DNA from: Alphaproteobacteria bacterium
GTDB taxonomy: Bacteria; Myxococcota_A; UBA796; GCA-2862545
Direction: 5' to 3'
Length of the DNA: 64,000 nt
Assembly: GCA_020632885.1 (NCBI GenBank)
Contig: JACKEQ010000025.1
Coordinates: forward strand, 1-64,000
Shown: positions 17,248 to 24,846 of the stretch, one piece after another
Layout: every line of letters starts with the position of its first letter
Numbering within the stretch: the stretch's first letter is position 1
Notes under the pieces: generated by a model
The model's database searches: none
What the model was told of the DNA's origin: nothing
What the model saw: the letters and a program-made list of their open reading frames with translations, nothing else
Made by a program: the position numbers and the translations under genes

Positions 17248-18762
17248 TCAGTTGTCGGAGAACTCGGCCCACGGCTCGAAGAACAGGAGGGTCGAGCCCG
17301 GCGCGATGGCGCCCATGTAGGTCCCGGCGATGTTGAAGAAGCCGTTGTCGGGCGGCGTGGTGCCCGCGGTGGCCGGAGAGCCCGTGGCCGGCGTGAAGTT
17401 CGGCGCCGTGAGGTTCTGCGGGTCGCCGAGCTGGGGGTCCTGGCTGAAGACGTTCTCGTGGATGGGCTCCAGCAGCCAGGCGGCCTCGTCGAACGCGTGG
17501 TCGTCGTCACCGGAGACGAGAGTGAGGCCCGCCGTGTCGCTGGTGTCGGGCGTGTTCGTGTCCGGGATGGGCATCGGCGGGTCGACGGGCTCCACGGCGC
17601 CGTCCGCGTTGTTCATCCAGAACAGGGCGTTCTCGATGGACAGCGTGCCGTCGAGCGCGTTGGAGCTCGTGCGCTGGCTCGGGATGTGGGTGATCCCCGG
17701 CGGCTCAGAGCTGTTCTCGTCACGCAGGTCGAGGGCCTCCTTCTGGAAGCCCATCACGATCATGTTCCGGAGCGTGCCCTCGGTGTTCTCGCGGAGCATC
17801 ATGCCGCGCTGGGAGGGCTGGGACTCCGTCGCGCCCACGAGCGTCACGTTGTAGAGCGTGGGGTGGGACTGGTAGGGCGTGGCGAACTTGGAGTCCGCCT
17901 CGATGGCCCTGTCGCCCGCGCCGGACCCGTGGTCCACGGCGTCCATCTGCACGATGATGAACTGGCCCATGCCCGTCCAGCCGTCGTCCCAGTCGAGCCC
18001 GTCGTCGCCGGGGCGGGTGATGAGGATCTCCTTCAGGTTGACGTTCCCGCCGAAGATCTCGATGCCGTCGTCCAGCGTGTTGTGGACCTGGACCTTCTCG
18101 ATCTGTGTGAGGTTGCCGCACCCGGCGAGCGTCAGCCCGTTGAGCTCGTTGCCGGTGCCGATGGAGAACCCGGCGTACTCGATGCGGACGAAGCGCAGGG
18201 AGCCGCAGTTGGCAGCGGTGTTCGCGCCGCCGTAGTTGCCGCGGATCTCGGTCTCCTCGATGCCTTCGAGCTGCTTCGTGCCCACGTTGAGCGGGGCGTC
18301 ACCGAGCAGGGCCACACCACCCCAGTCTCCCGGGGAGCGCGAGCCGACCGGCTGCGCGCTGGTGAAGACGATCGGCGCGTCGGCCGTACCCGTGGCTTGC
18401 AGTCGACCGTTCTTGGTGACCACGAGCGCGGAGCCGTTGGCACCCTTGACCACCGTGCCTGCCTGGATGGTCAGCACGTTCTCGACGAAGACGATCTGGT
18501 CGAGGATGTACGTCTTGTCGGACGTCCAGTTGGTCTCCGTGGTGATCGACTGGGAGACGTGGATCTCGGACGGCTCGGTGTCCGTGTCGGCGTCGGTGTC
18601 CGCATCGGAGTCGGCATCGGTGTCCGCGTCCGTGTCGGCGTCCGCGTCCGTGTCGGTGTCCGTGTCCGACTCGGTGGGCTTGTCCCAGTCCGGGTTCCAG
18701 GGGCCGAGGCAGCCCACCGCGAGGAGGGCGAGGAGAGGGGCGGTGGAGAATCGCGGGATCAT
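17248..18762 (-). CDS. lipoprotein with Asp/Thr linker and right-handed beta-helix-like domain
   Basis: 504 residues, ATG overlapping the upstream TPR gene's stop (TGATG). Signal MIPRFSTAPLLALLAVGC, then a roughly 33-residue linker of alternating Asp with Thr, Ala or Ser, then a parallel beta-helix-type domain. Diagnostic segments include GTVVKGANGSALVVTKNGRLQA, DWGGVALLGDAPLN, EIRGNYGG, LRFVRIEYAGFSIG and LDDGIEIFGGNVNLKEILIT, a pattern well known from exported proteins of Bacteroidota and Myxococcota. No catalytic residues identified, so an adhesive or glycan-associated surface protein is most likely. It lies between the TPR and zinc-ribbon genes of the kinase operon. Confidence 0.8.
   Translation of the reverse strand: MIPRFSTAPLLALLAVGCLGPWNPDWDKPTESDTDTDTDADADTDADTDADSDADTDADTDTEPSEIHVSQSITTETNWTSDKTYILDQIVFVENVLTIQAGTVVKGANGSALVVTKNGRLQATGTADAPIVFTSAQPVGSRSPGDWGGVALLGDAPLNVGTKQLEGIEETEIRGNYGGANTAANCGSLRFVRIEYAGFSIGTGNELNGLTLAGCGNLTQIEKVQVHNTLDDGIEIFGGNVNLKEILITRPGDDGLDWDDGWTGMGQFIIVQMDAVDHGSGAGDRAIEADSKFATPYQSHPTLYNVTLVGATESQPSQRGMMLRENTEGTLRNMIVMGFQKEALDLRDENSSEPPGITHIPSQRTSSNALDGTLSIENALFWMNNADGAVEPVDPPMPIPDTNTPDTSDTAGLTLVSGDDDHAFDEAAWLLEPIHENVFSQDPQLGDPQNLTAPNFTPATGSPATAGTTPPDNGFFNIAGTYMGAIAPGSTLLFFEPWAEFSDN
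18575..18673 (-). repeat. degenerate hexanucleotide tract encoding the Asp/Thr linker
   Basis: About 99 bases built from variants of one six-base unit (GTGTCG, GCATCG, GTGTCC, GCGTCC on the plus strand). On the minus strand it encodes an acidic Asp-x-Asp-x linker behind the lipoprotein Cys. It is in frame here, unlike the longer related tract at 25459-25980. Confidence 0.7.
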
Positions 18763-19496
18763 CAGTACGTCCAGGTCAGGCCCACGTGGGCGGCGTCGCG
18801 GCGGAGATCGAGGCCCACGGCCGGGACCTGGCGCTTCGATGGGAGGGTGAGGCCCACGCCGGCCATGCCGATACCGACGGCGGCCAGGGCGAGGGAGATG
18901 TTGTTGAGCGTGCGGGGCGTCCCGTAGAGGGCCTTGTCGCCCGCATCGATGGCGTCCTGGCCCTCGACGTAGGCGAGGCCCGCCACGACGCCGAAGACCA
19001 CGGCTCCGCCGGTGCCGGCGCCGACCAGCGCCCACTTCGTACCGTTGGTGCGCTCGACCATCTGGGGGCCGGTGGGCTGGACGTTCTTCGCGGCAGCCGC
19101 CTCGGCGTCCTTGCGCTTCTGCTCGAGCAGGCGGGTCTCCAGGGTGCGCACCCGACGGTCGAGGCTCTCGGCCTCACCGGCCGGCGCGTAGATCCGGTAG
19201 CGGTTCAGGGTCGCGATCGTGCCTTCGACGTCGCCTTCGCGCTCCTGGGCGTTGGCGATGTTGAAGAGGAGGGCGGGCTCCCCGGACAGGTCGTAGGACT
19301 TCTGGAAGGCCTCGATCGCCTGGGCGTACAGCGCCTCGTCGTACATCTTCACGCCGGCTTCGTACAGGCGCGCGGCCTCCGCCAGATCGGCCTCGGAGGG
19401 GCCATCCGTCGCGGCGGGGGTCTCCTCCGGGGGGGCCTCTGCGGGCTCGGCGCCGGGGTCCTGGGCGAGGGCCAGGCCGGCGAGCATCCAGATCAT
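18762..19496 (-). CDS. TPR-like exported or membrane protein
   Basis: 244 residues. A short signal-like N-terminus (MIWMLAGLALAQDPG) is followed by an acidic Pro/Ala stretch, then tetratricopeptide-type helices (ARLYEAGVKMYDEALYAQAIEAFQ, LLFNIANAQEREGDVEGTIATLNRY), a charged coiled segment (EQKRKDAEAAAAK), and two membrane helices near residues 160-220. The ATG overlaps the kinase stop (ATGA), so it is translationally coupled to the kinase. Similar TPR-plus-membrane proteins often sit beside Ser/Thr kinases in Myxococcota. Probably a scaffold for protein interaction at the envelope; partner unknown. There is no earlier in-frame ATG or GTG. Confidence 0.75.
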   Translation of the reverse strand: MIWMLAGLALAQDPGAEPAEAPPEETPAATDGPSEADLAEAARLYEAGVKMYDEALYAQAIEAFQKSYDLSGEPALLFNIANAQEREGDVEGTIATLNRYRIYAPAGEAESLDRRVRTLETRLLEQKRKDAEAAAAKNVQPTGPQMVERTNGTKWALVGAGTGGAVVFGVVAGLAYVEGQDAIDAGDKALYGTPRTLNNISLALAAVGIGMAGVGLTLPSKRQVPAVGLDLRRDAAHVGLTWTY

Positions 19497-20839
19497 CGTC
19501 TCTCCACGTTGTGGAAGGGGTTCTTCAGGTCGGTGCCGTGCCGCGGGAAGGCGGGCTCGGCGGGAACGGTGGGCTCGGGAGCCTCCAGGGGCCCCTCCAC
19601 GACGGGCGGGTCCACGGGCGCCGGCCGCGCGGGTACCGGACGGCGAGCACGGGGAACCGGGGCCTCCGGCGCGGGCGTCTCGGTGCGTGCCGGCTCCGGG
19701 GGACTCTCCACGGGGCCTTGCCAGAACTGCACGGGCTCGAAGGGCTCTGCGGGCTGCGGCTGGGCTTCAGGCGGCGCCTCGACGGTCGCGAGTGGGGGCG
19801 GCGGTGCCGTGGACACCAGGATGGCCGCGGCCCCCTGGATCACGACGTAGCCGAAGGCCGCAGCGCCCGAGAACAGGAGGGCTGCGGTGAGGGCAGCCCC
19901 GACGGACACGCGCTGACGGGCCTCCCGGCCAGGGGCCGGCGTGAGGAGCCGGACCGCCGCGGCGTCTGCTGCGGGGTCGTCGAGGGCGGCGGCGAGCAGG
20001 TCGAGCGCCGCGCGGACCTCGTGCAGCGAGTTGAACCGGTCCGCGCGCGCCTTCGCCAGACACCGGGCCACGACGAGGTCCGCGGTCGCGGGGAGGGCGA
20101 GGTCGGGAGCGAAGGTCTGGAGCGGGGGGACCTGCTCGTTGAGGTGCGCCATGAGGGTCGCGGCGGTCTGCGGCCGTGCGAACGGCGGACGGCCGGCGAG
20201 CCCTTCGTACAGACAGACCCCGACGGCGTAGACGTCGCAACGACGGTCCAGCGGGCGCCCGCGGATCTGCTCCGGGGCCATGTAGAGCGGCGTGCCCAGG
20301 AGGAGCCCGTCGCCGGTCATGCTCACGGCGTCGCCGACCTCCTTCGCGAGGCCGAAGTCCACGACCTTCACCGTGCCGTCGGCGGCGACGAGGATGTTCG
20401 CGGGCTTCAGGTCACGGTGGATGACCCCGGCGTCGTGGGCGCACGCGACGCCCTCGCAAACACGGTCGAGGATCGCCACGAGCCGGGCGGGCGTGAGCGA
20501 CCCGGAGGCCACGAGGGCCTGCAGGGTCGTGCCCTCGACGAGCTCCATGGCGACGAACGCCGCGTCACCCTCGCGTCCGTACTCCAGCACGCTGACGACG
20601 TTGGGGTGGCGGACGCGGGCGAGCAGGGCGGCCTCCCGCGCGAACTGGACGGCGGTGACCTCGCTGGAGGTTCCGGGGACCCCGGGGCGCCTCTCCAGGA
20701 CCTTGAGCGCGACCGGCGCTCCGGTCCGAGAATCGCGGGCGCGGTACACCGTGCCACTCGATCCTCGGGCGAGCGTGCCTTCGACCGTGTAGCGGCGCCC
20801 GAAGACGGGGGATTGCTCCTGGGCCAGCGCCAACTGCAT
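19493..20839 (-). CDS. Hanks-type Ser/Thr protein kinase, membrane-anchored, DLKNPF tail
   Basis: 448 residues from the ATG at 20839; an alternative ATG at 20914 adds 25 unconserved residues, and neither has a strong Shine-Dalgarno. The kinase domain (about 15-290) is complete: glycine loop LARGSSGTVY, ATP lysine K46 (ALKVL), catalytic HRDLKPAN (D143), DFG (D161), and GTPLYMAPEQ. A membrane helix near 315-340 (VGAALTAALLFSGAAAFGYVV) is followed by a Pro-rich extracytoplasmic region ending TDLKNPFHNVERR. It phosphorylates Ser/Thr on unknown targets. It leads an operon with TPR, beta-helix lipoprotein and zinc-ribbon genes. It is divergent from an OmpR-type regulator 112 bases away, which hints at linked control. 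Confidence 0.93.
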   Translation of the reverse strand: MQLALAQEQSPVFGRRYTVEGTLARGSSGTVYRARDSRTGAPVALKVLERRPGVPGTSSEVTAVQFAREAALLARVRHPNVVSVLEYGREGDAAFVAMELVEGTTLQALVASGSLTPARLVAILDRVCEGVACAHDAGVIHRDLKPANILVAADGTVKVVDFGLAKEVGDAVSMTGDGLLLGTPLYMAPEQIRGRPLDRRCDVYAVGVCLYEGLAGRPPFARPQTAATLMAHLNEQVPPLQTFAPDLALPATADLVVARCLAKARADRFNSLHEVRAALDLLAAALDDPAADAAAVRLLTPAPGREARQRVSVGAALTAALLFSGAAAFGYVVIQGAAAILVSTAPPPPLATVEAPPEAQPQPAEPFEPVQFWQGPVESPPEPARTETPAPEAPVPRARRPVPARPAPVDPPVVEGPLEAPEPTVPAEPAFPRHGTDLKNPFHNVERR

Positions 20840-20951
20840 GGCCGGCAGTGTATGGGGCTCGGTGTGACCGGCTCGTTCGGGGTCGGAGTCAGGTCGTCGC
20901 GGTTTGTGTGGCATGATCGTGACAAATCGCCGAAGATGTAGGTTCTAGCTG

Positions 20952-21668
20952 ATGGACGTCGGTTTTGACGGCATGGATATCATGTCCGACATGGCGCACC
21001 TCCTGCTCGTCGACGACGAAGAAGACCTCCTGGCCCCTCTCGTGTTCGCCCTCGAACAGGAGGGGCACTCCTGCGTGACCTGCGGCTCGGGGCGGGCGGC
21101 CGTCGAGCTGCTCGACCGCGACGACTGGGACCTCGTCGTCCTGGACCTGATGCTCCCGGACCTCTCGGGCACCGAGCTCTGTCGGCGCATCCGTGGCAAC
21201 CCGCGCACCCGCGACGTGCCCGTCATCATCGTGAGCGCTCGGGGCGACGAGTTCGATCGGGTCGTCGGCTTCGAGCTCGGCGCGGACGACTACGTCACCA
21301 AGCCCTTCAGCCTGCGCGAGCTCAAGCTGCGCATCGGAGCCCTCCTCCGGCGGACGGCGCGCGGTCCGGTGGGCAGCTCCCTCCTGGTCTCCGGTACCAT
21401 CGAGGTGGACACGGAGGCCCACACGTGCCGGGTGGACGGCGAGCCCTGCGACCTCACCGTGCTGGAGCTCAAGCTCCTGACGGCCTTCCTCCGGGCGCCC
21501 GGGCGGGCCCAGACGCGGACGGAGCTGCGCACGAGCGCCTGGGGCTCGTCGTACCGGATCGGCGAGCGCGCGGTGGACACCAACATCAAGCGCCTCCGCA
21601 AGAAGCTCGGCGAGGCCGGCGACGCCATCGAGACCGTCCGCGGCGTGGGCTACCGCTGGGGCGGATGA
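20952..21668 (+). CDS. OmpR/PhoB-family response regulator
   Basis: 238 residues. The receiver domain starts at MAHLLLVDDEEDLL, with the acidic pair DDEE, phospho-acceptor Asp in LVVLDLMLPD, and Lys in DDYVTKPFSL. The C-terminal winged helix has LTVLELKLLTAFLRAPGR, RAVDTNIKRLRKKLG and IETVRGVGYRW, standard for OmpR/PhoB DNA-binding regulators. The start is uncertain: ATGs at 20952, 20982 and 20991 are all in frame and none has a strong Shine-Dalgarno. The histidine kinase gene begins one base after its stop, so they form a two-component pair. Signal unknown. Confidence 0.93.
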   Translation: MDVGFDGMDIMSDMAHLLLVDDEEDLLAPLVFALEQEGHSCVTCGSGRAAVELLDRDDWDLVVLDLMLPDLSGTELCRRIRGNPRTRDVPVIIVSARGDEFDRVVGFELGADDYVTKPFSLRELKLRIGALLRRTARGPVGSSLLVSGTIEVDTEAHTCRVDGEPCDLTVLELKLLTAFLRAPGRAQTRTELRTSAWGSSYRIGERAVDTNIKRLRKKLGEAGDAIETVRGVGYRWGG

Positions 21669-21669
21669 G

Positions 21670-22917
21670 GTGACGGTCACGCGCACGCGGCTCGCGCTCG
21701 CCGTGCTCCTGGCGCTGGTGGTCGCCGAGCTCGTCGTGGTGCAGCCGGTTCGCGTGTGGGGTGCCGGGCTCGCGGACGACCCCGAGCGCTTCGCGCGGCT
21801 CGTGGACCTCCTGCGGGCCGCCGTGTGGCTCCCGACCCCGGTGGTCGTGGGTCTCGGCTACTACGTCGGCCGGATGCCGACCACCGTCGCCTCACGGCCC
21901 GAGAGCCAGCGCTGGCGGTGGCTCTGGAACATGCTCGACACCTTCTCCGAGGGGATGGTGGGCTTCGATCACGACGGTCGGGTGGCCTTCGCGAACCAGG
22001 CCGCCCTCCGGATGCTGGGGCGCACGGCCCTCCCGGACGGCACCCCGATGGCGGCCTTCGCGGACGTGCCGAGGTTGCGCACGACCGTCGCGCACGCCCT
22101 GCTGGACGGGCGCATGGACACCGTGGAGGTGCGTGCGCCCGGGGCGCGCACGCTGCTCGCTCGCGCGGCTCCCTGCGACGACGGCGCGCTGCTGCTCCTC
22201 GTCGACGTGACGGCCGAGCGGGCGGCGATCGAGGCCCGCGAGGCCTTCCTGTCCGATGCGGCGCACGAGCTCCGCACGCCGGTGGCCGCCGTCTCCATGG
22301 GCATCGAGGCGCTCGAGATGGGCGCGCTGGCGGAGCCTGGCCAGGCGCGCCGCATGCTGGACGGCATCGCGAGGCACAACGAGCGCATGAAGCAGCTCCT
22401 GGACGACCTCCTGTCCCTCGCTCGGCTCGAGTCCGGCGCGGAGCCCCTGGAGCTCGCGCCGGTGAACCTGGGGGAGGTGGTCGGGTCGGCGGTGGAGGCC
22501 GTGGACGAGGAGGGCCGCGTGGAGGTCGTGTCGATGCAGGGGACGTGGGTGCAGGCGGACGAGCTCGCCCTCTACCGGGTGCTCGACAACCTCCTCGCGA
22601 ACGCGTTGGCGTACTCGGACGACCGGGTGGAGGTCGCGCTGTCGGCGCACGGGCCCGCCGTCCGCATCACGGTCGCCGACCGGGGGCCCGGGCTCGCGGG
22701 CGACCTCAAGGAGCGGGTGTTCGACCGGTTCTTCCGCGTGGACGCGGCTCGTGCGCGCCGCGCGGGCGGCACGGGGCTCGGGCTGGCCATCGTGCGTGGC
22801 CTGGTGGAGCGCTCGGATGGCCGCGTGTGGGCGGAGGACAACCCCGGAGGCGGGACGCGGTTCGTGGTCGAGCTCCGGGTCGCCTACGCGCCAGGTGACG
22901 CACGCCGCGTCTCGTGA
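21670..22917 (+). CDS. sensor histidine kinase, PhoR-like
   Basis: 415 residues from a GTG preceded by GATGAG. Two N-terminal membrane helices (about 8-28 and 52-72), a PAS-like cytoplasmic region (DTFSEGMVGFDHDGRVAFANQ), a HisKA domain with the phospho-acceptor in DAAHELRTPVAAV, and a HATPase domain with N-box (VLDNLLANALAYSDD), G1 (DRGPG), F (FDRFFR) and G2 (GGTGLGLAI). It autophosphorylates on His and passes phosphate to the coupled response regulator. The periplasmic loop between the helices is short, so it may sense a membrane or cytoplasmic signal. Two hairpins follow the stop. Confidence 0.94.
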   Translation: MTVTRTRLALAVLLALVVAELVVVQPVRVWGAGLADDPERFARLVDLLRAAVWLPTPVVVGLGYYVGRMPTTVASRPESQRWRWLWNMLDTFSEGMVGFDHDGRVAFANQAALRMLGRTALPDGTPMAAFADVPRLRTTVAHALLDGRMDTVEVRAPGARTLLARAAPCDDGALLLLVDVTAERAAIEAREAFLSDAAHELRTPVAAVSMGIEALEMGALAEPGQARRMLDGIARHNERMKQLLDDLLSLARLESGAEPLELAPVNLGEVVGSAVEAVDEEGRVEVVSMQGTWVQADELALYRVLDNLLANALAYSDDRVEVALSAHGPAVRITVADRGPGLAGDLKERVFDRFFRVDAARARRAGGTGLGLAIVRGLVERSDGRVWAEDNPGGGTRFVVELRVAYAPGDARRVS

Positions 22918-22929
22918 ACTGATCACTCC

Positions 22930-22970
22930 GGCCGCCGAAGGCGGCCTGCGCGGCCCGCTTCGCGCGGGCC
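22930..22970. terminator. two adjacent hairpins between convergent genes, probable bidirectional terminator
   Basis: Two perfect 7-bp inverted repeats follow the histidine-kinase stop: GGCCGCC with GGCGGCC (loop GAA, 22930-22946) and GGCCCGC with GCGGGCC (loop TTCGC, 22952-22970). They lie between a plus gene ending at 22917 and a minus gene ending at 23074. Neither is followed by a strong T-run, so termination may depend on stem strength or on Rho. A weaker 5-bp stem (CCCGC with GCGGG) lies at 23021-23035; otherwise this 156-base gap holds nothing recognisable. Confidence 0.5.
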
Positions 22971-23073
22971 TTGCCTCCTCTCGACGCTCACCACGCCCTG
23001 GCTCGAAGTGTGCTGGTATCCCCGCCCTTCGCGGGCCAGGACGTGTTGACCGTCAAACGGAAATCCTGGCGGG

Positions 23074-23631
23074 TCACCAGGGGATGTCTTCCTCGTCGGA
23101 CGCCCAGGACGCCATGTCGTCGTCCACGGGCGGCTCCGGCGCCATCGAGGCGTCGCCGTAGCCGTAGTCGTGCGGGATGTCGGCGACGTCATCGTCACCG
23201 TGCGTGGGTGCCGGTGCGCTGTCGCGCTGGGGGCCGGAGCGCGCCTCCGGTGCGGCGCCACCCTCGGCGGGCTCGACGTACCGCGCGTCGATCCACACCG
23301 TGGCCTCGTCCGGCTCGGTGCGGACACCGAGGCGCTGGCCACCCACCTTGCTCTGGCCGGTCCAGAACACGTGGCCCGTGACCTGCTGGCCCTCGTGCTG
23401 GAGCTGGACGCGGGCGCCCTTCTCGAACGTCCGCTCGGGTGGAGCCTCCGGCGCGTCGCCGCTGGCGGGTCGCACGTCCGCCTCCAGCACCCAGTAGGTC
23501 GCGCCGTCGTCGCCCTTCACGCCGAAACGGTCGCCTGGCCCGAACTTGTTGGGGCCCTTCCAGAAGATGGAGCCGCTCTTGCCCCGTCCCTGCCGGCCTC
23601 CCGTGATCTGCACCCGGTCGCCTTTCTCCAC
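23074..23631 (-). CDS. cytoplasmic protein with duplicated SH3/KOW-like domain
   Basis: 185 residues from a GTG at 23631 with GGAG upstream; no signal peptide. The N-terminal two-thirds is a tandem duplication: EKGDRVQITGG, SGSIFWKGPNKFG, GDRFGVKGDDGATYWVLEADVRP and then EKGARVQLQHEG, TGHVFWTGQSKVG, GQRLGVRTEPDEATVWIDARYVEP. Each copy looks like a small five-strand barrel of the SH3, KOW or Tudor kind. The tail is acidic and Pro-rich, ending SDEEDIPW. A role in binding RNA, DNA or Pro-rich peptides is only suggested by the fold class. Divergent from the 23670 gene, 38 bases apart. Confidence 0.65.
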   Translation of the reverse strand: MEKGDRVQITGGRQGRGKSGSIFWKGPNKFGPGDRFGVKGDDGATYWVLEADVRPASGDAPEAPPERTFEKGARVQLQHEGQQVTGHVFWTGQSKVGGQRLGVRTEPDEATVWIDARYVEPAEGGAAPEARSGPQRDSAPAPTHGDDDVADIPHDYGYGDASMAPEPPVDDDMASWASDEEDIPW

Positions 23632-23669
23632 CGTGCTCTCCTCGCGATGCCCTCTGGTAACGTGTGGAC

Positions 23670-24320
23670 ATGCTCCTGCTGTCCCTCGCGAACGCCCTTG
23701 CTGGTCCCTGCGACCGGATCTCCCTGAACTCCGACTTCTCGGCCGTCGAGAACGCCTACCTGAAGGGCGATCGAGCCGCGCTGGGCGTTGCCATGCGTGA
23801 CGTCCGGCGCCACGTCGGGTGTGAGGAGGCCACCCCTGTGGTGGCACATCGCTTTCACATCTCGAACGCGCTCGAGGATGCGTCCGCAGGCGACTGGAGC
23901 GCTGCCGAGGAGCACCTGCGCGCGGCGGTCGCCGCACTGCCCACACAGCCGCTCCAGGGAATGCTCGCCGCGGATCCGCGCCTCCGCATGGCCTTCTTCC
24001 GGGCTCAGGAGCGCGGGGTCACGTGGACCCTGGGGTCCGAGGCGACGACGAACGGCCAGGTGTGGTCGCTCCACCCCGACACCGCCGTGCTGGAGCGGGG
24101 ATCCCGCCGTGGGGCGCGGACTGCGGCCATCCTGGGTGCCGCGGCGATCGGGATGTACGGCGCGGCCTGGGGGGTTCGTTCCCTGGCCTACGACCCCGGC
24201 CCCACGGCCCCGAAGGGCAAGGTGCTCGGGGCCTACTACGCGACCAACGGGCTCTCTGTGGCCTCGGTGGCCACGGGGACCCTCGCGGTGGGTGTGCTCG
24301 TGGGGGCCTACGCGCGGTAG
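23670..24320 (+). CDS. exported hypothetical protein with two C-terminal membrane helices
   Basis: 216 residues. N-terminus MLLLSLANALAGPC is a short signal peptide. The next part (FSAVENAYLKGDRAALGVAMRDVRRHVGC and HFHISNALEDASAGDWSAAEEHLRAAVAALP) is helical and TPR-like. It is followed by a small strand-rich segment and two glycine-rich membrane helices (about 150-170 and 190-214). The overall plan resembles the TPR-membrane protein at 18762-19496, though without close sequence similarity by eye. No family recognised. Convergent with the operon ending at 24340. Confidence 0.65.
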   Translation: MLLLSLANALAGPCDRISLNSDFSAVENAYLKGDRAALGVAMRDVRRHVGCEEATPVVAHRFHISNALEDASAGDWSAAEEHLRAAVAALPTQPLQGMLAADPRLRMAFFRAQERGVTWTLGSEATTNGQVWSLHPDTAVLERGSRRGARTAAILGAAAIGMYGAAWGVRSLAYDPGPTAPKGKVLGAYYATNGLSVASVATGTLAVGVLVGAYAR

Positions 24321-24339
24321 GAGCTCCGCGCGCCAGGAC

Positions 24340-24846
24340 CTACGGTACGACCTGCCAGTCGGTCCCCACCTGCAGGTCGAAGGCCTGCTCGCCCACCTTG
24401 TAGGCGCCGGCGGGCAGCAGGCCCACGAAGAACCCGTCCGCGGCGACCCGCTCGACGGCGCGGTCGATGGCGATCTTCAGGGTGGGGTCGAAGGGCACGG
24501 CATCCGCGGAGAGGACGGCGCCCACGGACGCCTCGATGGCCACGAGCCGGGTGGCGGACTGCAGCCGCTCGAGCTCCCGGACGGCCTCGTCGTGCTTCGC
24601 GTCGTCCTCGGTGACGCGCTGGATGCGCTGGAGCGCGAGCAGCATGTCGCCGCGCGCCCGCGCCGACTGGGCCGCGACGAGGTGCAGGTTCCCGGCGAGG
24701 GCGCTGGGGTGGTCTGCCAGCAGCCGGGCGTACGCACGCTCCACGCCGCCCCACTGGCTGTCGCCCGCGAGGCGCTCGAGATCTGCCGCGATGCGTTCGC
24801 CCTCGCGGTCCTCGGCCTGTGCGGACATCAGGAGGAGCGCGATCAT
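24340..24846 (-). CDS. exported TPR-like hypothetical protein
   Basis: 168 residues, ATG overlapping the stop of the lipoprotein gene upstream (ATGA), so coupled to it. Signal-like start MIALLLMSAQAEDREG, with no earlier in-frame ATG or GTG. The body holds TPR-like helices (QWGGVERAYARLLADHPSAL, DMLLALQRIQRVTEDDAKHDEAVRELERL), followed by a beta-rich end (FFVGLLPAGAYKVGEQAFDLQVG) that resembles PEGA-type strands. Probably works with the lipoprotein in the envelope. Function unknown. Confidence 0.65.
   Translation of the reverse strand: MIALLLMSAQAEDREGERIAADLERLAGDSQWGGVERAYARLLADHPSALAGNLHLVAAQSARARGDMLLALQRIQRVTEDDAKHDEAVRELERLQSATRLVAIEASVGAVLSADAVPFDPTLKIAIDRAVERVAADGFFVGLLPAGAYKVGEQAFDLQVGTDWQVVP

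Noticed and set aside
20840..20951. Shared promoter between the divergent kinase and response regulator
   Set aside because: The gap is relatively AT-rich and contains TGACAA, but no convincing -10 element at proper spacing, so I do not annotate a promoter.
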